Positions 1-9,084 are shown, counted from the first letter of the stretch. The stretch: 40,583 nt of DNA from an uncultured Clostridia bacterium (GCA_947631975.1 CANRNM010000005.1:1-40583); one strand, 5' to 3'. Numbers and translations: made by a program. The notes: generated from the letters alone by a model not told the origin.

Positions 1-25
1 TCCCAAGGATTTTGAAGTCGCTCGA

Positions 26-1066
26 GTGGAATCCATGAGCGCGACAGAATTGGTCCTTACTCTTGGCGCCGTAGCTTTAGGTCCCGCTATCGCCGTGGCA
101 GGAGTTATTGCAGCCTCTAAATCGGAGGAAAACCTATCAAGGGCATCAAGCTCCTATTCAAAAGCAAAATATTCCGCGGAACAATTAAATACGGCAGCGG
201 ATTTTATGGCAAATTCAGCTGAAATAGCAGATGATTTCAGTGCTTTTATTTCATATTATACTTCTATATATGCGCCGATACTCAGAAAGCTTCACCAAAT
301 ACAGGAAAAAGCCCGTGAAGAACAGTTCTCGGGACTTATTCCGAAGATAAAGAATATACTTGGAATAGAACAAAAGCTGGATTATGAAAAGCTTGACATA
401 GAAGACAAGAAGGTAATGCATATAGCAGTTCTTATGGCTCAGGTGCTCGTAGGATTTCTCAGAAAGGGTATACTGGACGGAAACGGAAAGCTCTGCGAGG
501 GAGCGGACTCTATTGCCCATAACGGCTTTACCGCCACAAAACAGCTGGGAATAACAAATGACGATGCATGGAACAGCGAAGATGGATTTACAGACGAACA
601 TAATGAGCTTAAGCCCGAAATAGCGGCTATGCTCATTGCCGATGATAACACAGAGGGAATCGAGAAAAAATATTGCCTTGATACAGTTCTGGATTCGAGA
701 GGTCAGTCCGCAAAAGAGAGAATACAAAAGGAAATTGAAAAGTCCAAAAAAATTGCCGAGAAAAACAAGGCTAAGGCTGAAAACAAGGCTAAGGCTGAAA
801 ACAAGGCTAAAAGCAATAACAAGGCTGCCGTTAACAAAAAGGCTGCCGAAGAAAATAACAGTAATCCGCTCGTAACCATAGCGGGGATCGCATACTTGAT
901 ATTTTCATTCTTTGTATTGAGAAATGTTTATACGGTCAGTCCCGAAAAGAAGCTTTACACCGTTCTTATGTTTTTAATGCTGGCTTATGCGGGTATACAA
1001 TGCAATGATATAATAAAAAGGACGCATGGGGATTCAGATCAGACAACGCTCTTAAAAAATTTATAG
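26..1066 (+). CDS. Uncharacterised membrane protein: N-terminal hydrophobic segment, coiled-coil region, Lys/Ala-rich repeat, two C-terminal TM segments; frame open to left edge (may be 5'-truncated)
   Basis: Long ORF. The frame is stop-free back to position 2 (PKDFEVAR upstream of the GTG at 26; ATG at 35) and no clear RBS is seen, so the true start may lie outside the window. Confidence 0.7.
   Translation: MESMSATELVLTLGAVALGPAIAVAGVIAASKSEENLSRASSSYSKAKYSAEQLNTAADFMANSAEIADDFSAFISYYTSIYAPILRKLHQIQEKAREEQFSGLIPKIKNILGIEQKLDYEKLDIEDKKVMHIAVLMAQVLVGFLRKGILDGNGKLCEGADSIAHNGFTATKQLGITNDDAWNSEDGFTDEHNELKPEIAAMLIADDNTEGIEKKYCLDTVLDSRGQSAKERIQKEIEKSKKIAEKNKAKAENKAKAENKAKSNNKAAVNKKAAEENNSNPLVTIAGIAYLIFSFFVLRNVYTVSPEKKLYTVLMFLMLAYAGIQCNDIIKRTHGDSDQTTLLKNL
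764..832 (+). repeat. In-frame 18-bp tandem repeat (AACAAGGCTAAGGCTGAA), about 3-4 units, encoding NKAKAE
   Basis: Two exact copies at 764-781 and 782-799, followed by degenerate units. Confidence 0.85.
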
Positions 1067-1068
1067 CA

Positions 1069-1572
1069 ATGATATGCTATATTGCTTTTGCAGGATACAT
1101 TATTTATCTTTATCACATAAAACATTGTGATATAAAATATGTATTTGAGGTGTTTATTCTTATAGGATTTCCTCTCGGCATACTGGACAGAATATCCGCC
1201 AAAGAAGCTGCGGGCTTCCGCTCGGGCTCCACAGGCAAAAAAATATTTGCTTCTCTTTACTACATATTCACTTTGGCTGTGGGTTACGGTACATATTATG
1301 CATCATTCACGGGCTCCGATCCCGAATTGAGCGCTGCGCCGCCATTATTATGTTTTGTTATGCTGGTGCTGGCGCTGTGGCAATTCGTATTCGTATTTGA
1401 AATGCTTACAGATAAGGAAGGCCGTATAAACAACTGGCTGCACAACAAGGGATGCTTTGTTAATATTGTTGTGAAAATATTTCAGTTTATGTTTTATTCG
1501 GCACTGTATAGTATAGTTTACTATATATTGGTGATTATTATGGCTCGTTATATTTATCATATAGCTATTTAA
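1069..1572 (+). CDS. Uncharacterised multi-pass membrane protein (~4 TM)
   Basis: ORF starts 3 nt after the previous stop; several hydrophobic stretches. Confidence 0.7.
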   Translation: MICYIAFAGYIIYLYHIKHCDIKYVFEVFILIGFPLGILDRISAKEAAGFRSGSTGKKIFASLYYIFTLAVGYGTYYASFTGSDPELSAAPPLLCFVMLVLALWQFVFVFEMLTDKEGRINNWLHNKGCFVNIVVKIFQFMFYSALYSIVYYILVIIMARYIYHIAI

Positions 1573-1588
1573 AGACCGAGGTGAAGGT

Positions 1589-3049
1589 ATGACATCGGAA
1601 GAACACAAAAAAATTGAACAGGATATAAAAAATCAATATGCCGCTCTGCTTGCAAACGAGATGACAAAGAATGTTCAAGAGGGTACCGACGAAGTTATAA
1701 AGGGATTGGCAGGCGCAAAAAATGTCGCTCTGAACGGAGCTGACTTTGCACAGAAAAAAGGCAATCTTTTTGAATACATTGAAGCCGTGAAGTATAACAG
1801 AAACGCCGCAAACGCAGGCGCAGACACAAGAGCCGTTGTTACAGCCGCAGTCGGCAGACCACACGACGCTGCCGATATCGAGATCATAAAAAACGGAAGA
1901 GTAATAGAAAAGGTGCAGGCGAAAGCGTCCGAAAGCGCTTCCAAAAGCGTGGCATATCAGGCGGGTCTGGGCAAGAGCGACAACAAAATATATGACGATA
2001 TGCAAAGGCTCATTGTAAAAGAAAAAAACTACAATGCCGATGGCTCCATGCTGGACGAAGCAAGGAAGCTTGCGGGCTCAAGGGCGGATTCGGGAGGTAT
2101 ATACGCACAAAACTACAAGGATGTGTATGAAAATCTTACCGACGAGCTTAAGGGCGACGGCATAAGCTCGGGAGGAACATCTATAAGCGAGCTTAAGGCT
2201 GTAAACGACAACCCCGATAAATATATAAGAAATATGGAATTTCAACAGCTTTCGAAGCAGTTTACAAAGCAGGCTGCAACGGGAGCTGTAATGGGAGGTT
2301 TTACCTCTGCCATTGTGTCCGGAGCAGAAAATTTTTTTAATGTTCTTTCCGACAAAAAAGAACTTAGCGAGGCGCTTGCGGATATAGGGGCAAGCGCAGT
2401 AAAGGGAGGCGCAAGAACAGGCGGAACAATGGGACTTGCGTCCATTATCAATTTTTTCGGCAAGAAAAATAAGGTCCCCGTCATATCGGACGGAATGTCC
2501 GCTACTATTATTGCGGGAGGCGCTATTGACTTCGGAGTTGCCATATATAACTACGCAAAGGGTGAAATAGACTCCGATCAGCTATGTGATGAGCTTGTAA
2601 ATACCGTTGTAAAATCCACGGCTACGGTGTACTTTACTAAGGCTATAAATGCCGTTCTTCCCACCACGGCTTCGGGGCTGTTTCTGCCCATGGCGATCTA
2701 TTCCGTTGCAGGCATAGGAATAACGGCGGCGCACTCTATAATAAAAAATGCCAAGCTTAACGCCGAGGAATACAAGCGAATTGCAGCTATTTTAGACGAA
2801 AACACCATGCTTATGAAGGAATATCACAATAAGCTTAATGCATATATGCAGAACATAAAGCAGGAAAACCGCCGAATGATGTCCGAATTTATGATAAGCT
2901 TCAACTATGACTATGAAACGGGAGAAAATTACGAGCAGGCGGTATGCTCGCTTATCACATTCGCCAACAGAGCGGGCGTTTCGCTTAAATATGCCGAATT
3001 TGAGGAATTTGAAAACGCCATGAAAACACAGGACAATTTTGTGTTCTAA
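1589..3049 (+). CDS. Uncharacterised protein: N-terminal possible REase-like motif (ADIEIIKNGRVIEKVQAKAS), glycine-rich hydrophobic middle, C-terminal helical region
   Basis: 486-aa ORF with RBS (gaggtgaaggtATG); followed by a terminator hairpin at 3069-3105. Confidence 0.8.
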   Translation: MTSEEHKKIEQDIKNQYAALLANEMTKNVQEGTDEVIKGLAGAKNVALNGADFAQKKGNLFEYIEAVKYNRNAANAGADTRAVVTAAVGRPHDAADIEIIKNGRVIEKVQAKASESASKSVAYQAGLGKSDNKIYDDMQRLIVKEKNYNADGSMLDEARKLAGSRADSGGIYAQNYKDVYENLTDELKGDGISSGGTSISELKAVNDNPDKYIRNMEFQQLSKQFTKQAATGAVMGGFTSAIVSGAENFFNVLSDKKELSEALADIGASAVKGGARTGGTMGLASIINFFGKKNKVPVISDGMSATIIAGGAIDFGVAIYNYAKGEIDSDQLCDELVNTVVKSTATVYFTKAINAVLPTTASGLFLPMAIYSVAGIGITAAHSIIKNAKLNAEEYKRIAAILDENTMLMKEYHNKLNAYMQNIKQENRRMMSEFMISFNYDYETGENYEQAVCSLITFANRAGVSLKYAEFEEFENAMKTQDNFVF

Positions 3050-3068
3050 AATTAAAATATGGATAAAA

Positions 3069-3105
3069 AATACCGGCAGAGGCGTAATTCTGTCGGTATT
3101 TTTTT
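3069..3105 (+). terminator. Rho-independent terminator
   Basis: AATACCGGCAGA-ggcgtaat-TCTGTCGGTATT: 12-bp stem with one G-U pair, then a T run. Confidence 0.85.
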
Positions 3106-3217
3106 GTTATAAAGAATTTTTTGCTTTCTTATAAATATAAATTAAAAACGCCTCAAAGGAATGGGAGTTTTTGCGGACATAGGCTATGGTATTATAAGCA
3201 AAAGGAGGTCGCAGGAT

Positions 3218-5056
3218 ATGAAAGATCTTGATCGCAAAAAGCAGTTCGGTTATAAGCCTTACAAGGACGGCATTGAAATAACAAAATGCATACTGCCCGA
3301 GGAAAATATAGTTATACCTAAAGAAATAGACGGCAAAAAGGTGAAAGCAATAGGAAGCAAAGCGTTTGTGTATAGTTATGAATACTTTACAGACGAAGAA
3401 TCGTGGCAAAAGCCTTTCGAAATCAAAAAAATACATATCCCTGAGACGGTAGAGCATATTTCGGCGGATGCCTTTTGCGACGGACAAAACTGTGTTGAGC
3501 ATATATTTTGCAATGAAATTACGGAATTTTCCGTTTCTCCCCAAAATAAATACTATTGCTGTGAGAACGGAACACTCTACAACAAGAATAAAACCGAATT
3601 GATACAATATCCTATGGGCAAAAGGGATACACATTTTGTTATTCCCGACGGCGTAACAAATATATCCGAAAACGCATTTATGTTTGCTCGTTTTTATGAG
3701 ATAAGTATGCCCGAAAGCGTGGTCGTACTGGGAAAATCGGCATTTCAATTTTGTTTTAAGCTTAAAAGCATAGAATTAAAAAATGTGAAAGTTATACCTG
3801 CGTATTGTTTTTATGAATGTCATAATCTAAAGCATGTAGCTTTGGGAAATAAGCTGAAAATAATAGGGAACTATGCCTTTTATTGCTGTGATTTGGACAG
3901 CGTTGAACTGCCCGAAAATATGGAAAGAATAGGCAGGCACGCTTTTGGACTCAGCCGCGCAAAAAGCATCGTCATAGCCAAGGGACTGAAAGAGATACCC
4001 ACCGGAGCTTTCTCCTATTGCAGAATAGAAAGAATAACAATACCTAAGGGAGTAAAGAAAATAGGCAAATATGCTTTTTCCGACTGTTCAAATCTTAAAG
4101 AAGCGGTACTGCCCGACGGGCTTTCACATATCATGAAGGGAGCCTTCATGGGCTGTAAACCGTTTGACAATCTTTTTATACCCAAAAGCGTAAAGAAAAT
4201 AGACAGCTATGCCTTTGCGGACACATATTTAAAAGATGCAACGGTATACGACGAAACAGAGACGGACGAGCTTGCATTTTGCGCGGGAAGCAACGACAGT
4301 ATTGACGCCAAGGAAATATATATATCAAAGGATGTAAAATATATATCTCCATACGCCTTTCCGCCTCATTATTATAATATAGAAAAATTCACAGTAGACC
4401 CCGAAAACAAATATTATTTTAGTTGGAATGGGGCAATTTTCTCGCGCGTGTTTGCCAAAAATCTTGTTGAGCTTGTGAAATATCCCATAAATAAGAGCGA
4501 CACACATTTTAATTTGCCCGAGAATACTTACAGTGTATGTCAAAACGCCTTTTACGGCAATCGAAATATTGAAAACATTGTCATCGGCGAAGGTAAATTT
4601 GAATATATCGCGGAAGGCGCCTTCAGAGAATGTAAAAATCTTAGATCCATAGAACTGCCGAAAAGCCTCAAAGGTATAGGAAATCTTGCGTTTGCTTATT
4701 GCGGCAGGCTTAAGAGCATTGTTTTAAATGACAATATATCAACTATACCCTTTGGCTGTTTTTATCAATGCGGCAGGCTTGAACATGTCGCCTTCGGAAA
4801 AAACATAACGAATGTAGAAGCTTACTCCTTCGGTTTTTGCAATAAGCTGAAAAATATTGAACTTCCGAACAGCGTGAAATATATAGACTGCTCGGCATTT
4901 TTACACTGTAAGCCAAAAGGAAATATAACTATCCCCAAGAACACGGAATTGACAAATAAGCGCAATTTATACAAAAGCTGCGCCGATGAGCTTATAATGC
5001 CCAAAGGGCAGAAAACAGAAAATGCCGATATGCTCCTGCAGGCAGTGAAACAGTAA
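3218..5056 (+). CDS. BspA-like leucine-rich repeat (LRR_5 type) protein, no signal peptide seen
   Basis: Repeated pattern xxIxIPxxVxxIGxxAFxxCxxLKxIxL. RBS aaaggagg 9 nt before ATG at 3218, preferred over the ORF-track start at 3161. Confidence 0.85.
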   Translation: MKDLDRKKQFGYKPYKDGIEITKCILPEENIVIPKEIDGKKVKAIGSKAFVYSYEYFTDEESWQKPFEIKKIHIPETVEHISADAFCDGQNCVEHIFCNEITEFSVSPQNKYYCCENGTLYNKNKTELIQYPMGKRDTHFVIPDGVTNISENAFMFARFYEISMPESVVVLGKSAFQFCFKLKSIELKNVKVIPAYCFYECHNLKHVALGNKLKIIGNYAFYCCDLDSVELPENMERIGRHAFGLSRAKSIVIAKGLKEIPTGAFSYCRIERITIPKGVKKIGKYAFSDCSNLKEAVLPDGLSHIMKGAFMGCKPFDNLFIPKSVKKIDSYAFADTYLKDATVYDETETDELAFCAGSNDSIDAKEIYISKDVKYISPYAFPPHYYNIEKFTVDPENKYYFSWNGAIFSRVFAKNLVELVKYPINKSDTHFNLPENTYSVCQNAFYGNRNIENIVIGEGKFEYIAEGAFRECKNLRSIELPKSLKGIGNLAFAYCGRLKSIVLNDNISTIPFGCFYQCGRLEHVAFGKNITNVEAYSFGFCNKLKNIELPNSVKYIDCSAFLHCKPKGNITIPKNTELTNKRNLYKSCADELIMPKGQKTENADMLLQAVKQ

Positions 5057-5058
5057 AA

Positions 5059-5092
5059 AAGGATAGCTCCAAGGCGGGCTATCCTCTTTAAA
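5059..5092. terminator. Bidirectional terminator between convergent genes
   Basis: GGATAGCTC-caaggc-GGGCTATCC flanked by A-run and CTTT. Confidence 0.7.
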
Positions 5093-5094
5093 AA

Positions 5095-6222
5095 TCAAAC
5101 CATATCGCTTTCACCGCAGTTTTCCGAATATGATATATTATTCAGGAGATTTTCTATCGCTTTTTTCATTTTATCGTCAAAATCGTTATCTTTGCCATAG
5201 ACAAATTTGACTGCATTATATCCGGGATATTTAAAATTGAAGCGCTGTCCGTCAACAAGCACATACGCCCATTCCGATCCTACCCAGCCCGTATTTTTTT
5301 CGGCAAGGCTTCCCAGAGCCATATACAGATTTTCGTCTATGCATACATAGCATAAGTCCCCTTCTCTATCGTTATCAGCCTTGTTAATTTTCAGACGGCG
5401 AAACTTATCCTCGGACAAATCGCTTGCATAATCGCATATATATCTAAACTTTTTATTATCATATGTATATTCTATGCTTTCAATGATTTTCTTTAGCTTA
5501 TGTAAAAAATCATCCTCTATCTTTTTCAGAATATTGTCTTTTTCCCCTATTATGGCTATAGCTGCGGCTATATTTTCTATATCGTTTTTATCAAATATTT
5601 TATTCAGCACTTCGGCGGGCATTTTGTATCGCTCCTTTATATCATTGGCAAAAAGACTGAATTGTCTGCATATATCCTTATGCGCAAAATTTTCATATTC
5701 GCACAGCGCATCAAGCCAACGGCAGAGATCGCCGAAGGAAATACAGCGGACAGAAGATATATCCATATCGCCTATACTGGATTTGGACGGCTTGCGTCCC
5801 GTAGGAGTGAGGTAATATATTTTGCCCTCTTTATTTTTAAAATAGTTGTCGTAATAATCCGAAAGCTGAAGTTTGCCGTCCCTTGCGCTTATTTTTACTT
5901 CAATAGGATACACATCGGAGCCGTTATATATCACCATATCGACCCGCCTGCCATTTTGAGTCAGTTCCTCAAGCTCAACTCGGGATAGGCTTGGACTGAA
6001 TTTATCCACACCAAGAACATATTTAAAAAACAATTCCAACGGCAGGCTCCCTGCCTCGTGTAAGCCTGCGGGGTCCAAAAGCGAGCCAATGAATTTGCAA
6101 AAATAGGTTTCTCTATGTTCAAGCGTCAATATTTTAAATATATTGAAATCGTTGCTCACATTGAAATAATGGTGGTTTATTTCCTTTATACGGTCAAGCA
6201 GTCCGACTGTATTATTGTCCAT
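5095..6222 (-). CDS. PD-(D/E)XK nuclease family protein (PDDEXK_4-like)
   Basis: Motif RRVDMVIYNGSDVYPIEVKISA (D...ExK) preceded by HRETYFCKFIGSLLDP; RBS gaggagag upstream of ATG. Confidence 0.8.
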   Translation of the reverse strand: MDNNTVGLLDRIKEINHHYFNVSNDFNIFKILTLEHRETYFCKFIGSLLDPAGLHEAGSLPLELFFKYVLGVDKFSPSLSRVELEELTQNGRRVDMVIYNGSDVYPIEVKISARDGKLQLSDYYDNYFKNKEGKIYYLTPTGRKPSKSSIGDMDISSVRCISFGDLCRWLDALCEYENFAHKDICRQFSLFANDIKERYKMPAEVLNKIFDKNDIENIAAAIAIIGEKDNILKKIEDDFLHKLKKIIESIEYTYDNKKFRYICDYASDLSEDKFRRLKINKADNDREGDLCYVCIDENLYMALGSLAEKNTGWVGSEWAYVLVDGQRFNFKYPGYNAVKFVYGKDNDFDDKMKKAIENLLNNISYSENCGESDMV

Positions 6223-6293
6223 TACTCGGTCTCTCCTCGTATTTTACTGAAATGCCCTGCTCCTCCGAGTCGGTGATGCAATGCAAAAGATAC

Positions 6294-6313
6294 ATTTGCT
6301 TATAAAAGCAAAT
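6294..6313 (-). terminator. Small hairpin just after the nucleotidase stop (weak terminator candidate)
   Basis: ATTTGCTT-ataa-AAGCAAAT perfect 8-bp stem; no strong T-tract. Confidence 0.35.
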
Positions 6314-6318
6314 CGTCA

Positions 6319-8001
6319 TTATTTGATTACTATTCGTTCCTGCGGCAGAGCGTACTCATCTCCCACGGTTCCGTTGAGTCCATCAGTGAGATAGGTCATA
6401 AGTATCTCATAATCGAGCATTCCTTCATCAACCGTCAGTTCATTATCCATGAACATATTAAGTCCGTCTCCGCCTTCCTTGATAAGGTAGTTGTGGGACG
6501 CTACAGTATATACCTTATCCGGCGCAAGCTCCGTATAGCTGCCATCCTTCCCAAGGACCATGACATCCTTTACTCTCCGCTTGTCCCCGCAGGAGATGAA
6601 ATTGCCCTGTTCATCCGTCTCCACCGTGGATTCCACAGAGGTGTCTATGCTGTATTTAAGCCCCGATACCTGCAAAAAGCCTCCGTTTTCACCTACTGCA
6701 TTTTCCCCGTCGTTCGGACTTGGCAGGCAGGAACGGCTCGCCATCTCCAGAGCATCCAGTATTTCCTGTCCCGTGGCCTTTGCCACGCACAGGGAATTTC
6801 CGTAGGGATGCACGTTCAGGATATCCCCATAGGTTATTTCTCCCGCGGAAATATCCGCCCGTATGCCGCCGCCGTTAACAAGCGCGATATCCGCACCCGA
6901 CACAGCCCTATATGCGTCCGCGCAGAAATCCCCCAGATTGGTTTCCCTGTTCCGTATAAGACGCATGCCGGAATCTGAAACGGTTGTAAGCGCTACCTCC
7001 GATGTGGCGATATTTTTCGTCAACTCGGCTTCAAACTTTTCTTCCATGCCTTCTATGCAGTCTGACATTTCGCTGTCCTTATCCGGATACGCCCCGATCA
7101 GCCCTGTCCGGATATTACCATTAGCGGTAATGATAAGAGAGCCGATATTGCAAAGCTCGGTGCCCGTGGAGGACAAGAGCACATTCTCTCCATCTGCATT
7201 TTTAACAATATCACAAGGAATTTCGCTTTGGGAATGAGCGTCCAGCACAGCGTCGATCCCCCTTGTGTTTGCAATCAGCTCACTTGATGTAAACGGCGAG
7301 GATGACTCATCCGTTCCAAGATGGGCAAGGACCAGAACATAGTCCGCGCCTTCCTTCAAACAGGCATCCACGTTCTCCTGCACGCATCCGTACAATTCCT
7401 CTCCGTTTCCTCCGCAGAAATCGTATACATAGTTGCCGTTCTCGTCGCAAAAGTATGCGGGAACGGATTTTGCGATGCTCTCCGGCGTTGAAACACCTAT
7501 AAAGCCAACCTTCACACTGCCGTAGGATACGATCTTATAAGGCAAAAGCCGTGAAAGAAAAGCTGCGTCATCCTTCCCTGCGTAGCGGATATTACAGCCA
7601 AGATATTGGGCGCCGCTTATTTCCATAAGCCTGTCGAGCTGCTCCATACCATATTCAAACTCATGATTTCCAAGTATCGCGAAGTCATATCCCGCACGGT
7701 TCATAAGCTCTGCCGGATATTCTCCCTTGGAAACCGTTCCCATTACATCTCCCTGCAGGGCATCCCCGCAGTCTACCAGAGTTACATAAGGTGTACTTTC
7801 CTCGCAGCGGTGCTTATATGCCGCAAGTCCGGCGTAGCCGATGTTGCCATCCACGGCGCAATTCACATCATTGGTATATAAAATTATGATGTCATCCGCT
7901 TTTGTCATATCCTTTAAGCTGCACCCGCCCAAAAACAGCACAGCCACAAGCAATACAGCCAAAAAGCATAGTTGTTTTTTCTTTTTTGTACTTATATTCA
8001 T
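6319..8001 (-). CDS. Bifunctional metallophosphatase/5'-nucleotidase lipoprotein
   Basis: IILYTNDVNC, VDCGDALQGD, AILGNHEFEYG motifs and C-terminal nucleotidase domain; lipobox LFLGGC. RBS gaggag supports ATG at 8001 rather than TTG at 8016. Confidence 0.9.
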   Translation of the reverse strand: MNISTKKKKQLCFLAVLLVAVLFLGGCSLKDMTKADDIIILYTNDVNCAVDGNIGYAGLAAYKHRCEESTPYVTLVDCGDALQGDVMGTVSKGEYPAELMNRAGYDFAILGNHEFEYGMEQLDRLMEISGAQYLGCNIRYAGKDDAAFLSRLLPYKIVSYGSVKVGFIGVSTPESIAKSVPAYFCDENGNYVYDFCGGNGEELYGCVQENVDACLKEGADYVLVLAHLGTDESSSPFTSSELIANTRGIDAVLDAHSQSEIPCDIVKNADGENVLLSSTGTELCNIGSLIITANGNIRTGLIGAYPDKDSEMSDCIEGMEEKFEAELTKNIATSEVALTTVSDSGMRLIRNRETNLGDFCADAYRAVSGADIALVNGGGIRADISAGEITYGDILNVHPYGNSLCVAKATGQEILDALEMASRSCLPSPNDGENAVGENGGFLQVSGLKYSIDTSVESTVETDEQGNFISCGDKRRVKDVMVLGKDGSYTELAPDKVYTVASHNYLIKEGGDGLNMFMDNELTVDEGMLDYEILMTYLTDGLNGTVGDEYALPQERIVIK

Positions 8002-8130
8002 TCTTTTTCTCCTCAAAAATAGATTTAAAATATAATGTCAATAAATATTATATCATACCGATGTGTAATTTTCAATATTCGGGCAGCCGTTTCGATGATT
8101 TTTAATGTAATATTCATTCCTGCGCTAATT

Positions 8131-8196
8131 TTAATTTGTACTCAAAATGTACTTTAAAAATATAAAAATACCACTCTGTGCAGCAAGGTCTTTCAT
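8131..8196 (-). CDS. Possible 21-aa leader peptide or gene remnant (MKDLAAQSGIFIFLKYILSTN)
   Basis: Strong RBS (AGAAGGAGATAACA-ATG) followed by a very short ORF, upstream of the nucleotidase on the same strand. Confidence 0.3.
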   Translation of the reverse strand: MKDLAAQSGIFIFLKYILSTN

Positions 8197-8422
8197 TGTT
8201 ATCTCCTTCTACATTAGTGTATTCTGCACATCTTACCCCAAGGAGTTATAGTTATGCCAGTCTTTTTTTCATGAATTAATCTTATTTCATAAAATTTTTC
8301 TTTAAATAGTTGTGATAATATGTTATAATTGTTTTGAATCCAATATCTTAAAAACTATTCTGATGTATTTTTGTGTATAAGTTAGGAGCATATTCATAAT
8401 GCTTAAACAGGCTTTAATATGG

Positions 8423-8428
8423 TATAAT
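8423..8428 (+). promoter_or_regulatory. Candidate -10 box (TATAAT) for the DUF4160/DUF2442 pair
   Basis: TATAAT about 20 nt upstream of ATG at 8449; -35 weak. Confidence 0.35.
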
Positions 8429-8448
8429 AAAAGAAAGGAATATTGACT

Positions 8449-8715
8449 ATGCCTACATTAAGTATGTTTTACGGAATAATAGTAAGAATGTACAGTGAAC
8501 AAGGTATTCAGCATAATATGCCCCACATACATGCAGAGTATCAAAACGACGAGGTTGTTGTGGACTTGGAAGGCAATGTTTTAAGCGGCAGTTTTCCTAA
8601 AAATAAATTAAAACTGCTTTTAGCTTGGATAGAAATTCATCAAGATGACCTCCTTGCAAACTGGAAGCTTCTTTCTGCAGGTGATGGCTATTTTAAAATC
8701 GAACCATTAAAGTAA
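8449..8715 (+). CDS. DUF4160 domain-containing protein
   Basis: PTLSMFYGIIVRMY...HNMPHIHAEYQNDEVVVDLEGNVLSG...WIEIHQDDLLANW signature; ATG at 8449 preferred over TTG at 8443. Confidence 0.88.
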   Translation: MPTLSMFYGIIVRMYSEQGIQHNMPHIHAEYQNDEVVVDLEGNVLSGSFPKNKLKLLLAWIEIHQDDLLANWKLLSAGDGYFKIEPLK

Positions 8716-8733
8716 TATAAGGGAGTTGATATT

Positions 8734-9084
8734 ATGAATTATCCAAAGGTAATAAATGTTAAACCAATTGATAATTACTGTCTTTATATAACCTTTGAAA
8801 CAGGAGAAAATAAAATATTTGATGTAAACCCCTATATCAAAGGGGAATGGTTTGGAAAACTTAGAAATCCGGATGTTTTTAATACGGTCAGACCTTGTGG
8901 CAGCACAGTCGAATGGGCGGACGGACAGGATATAGCACCCCATGAATTATACGAACTGTCAGAAATAACCTCCGGCGGAGATTTTGATTATACTAAAATC
9001 ACTCCCCATGAAAGACTTGATCTTCAAAATGAAGAGAAGAGTATTGCAAAAGATGGTACTGATTCCCATAACGCCATTGCATAG
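8734..9084 (+). CDS. DUF2442 domain-containing protein
   Basis: NYPKVINVKPIDNYCLYITFETGENKIFDVNPYI...TVEWADGQDIAPHELYE signature; RBS aagggag. Confidence 0.88.
   Translation: MNYPKVINVKPIDNYCLYITFETGENKIFDVNPYIKGEWFGKLRNPDVFNTVRPCGSTVEWADGQDIAPHELYELSEITSGGDFDYTKITPHERLDLQNEEKSIAKDGTDSHNAIA

Noticed and set aside
21-31. ctcgagtggaa resembling the guaA 3' end, considered as an attachment-site copy
   Set aside because: Opposite orientation to that required for a direct repeat, and short.
636-875. 79-aa Arg/Lys-rich ORF (KTRLRLKTRLRLK)
   Set aside because: Out-of-frame reading of the 18-bp tandem repeat in the 346-aa gene.
3181-3200. TTGCGG...TATAAG promoter-like sequence before the LRR gene
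   Set aside because: The transcription start would fall in the RBS itself, and spacing is poor.
3107-3748. 213-aa minus-strand ORF overlapping the LRR gene
   Set aside because: Antisense to LRR repeats with strong plus-strand coding evidence; Phe/Tyr-rich shadow translation.
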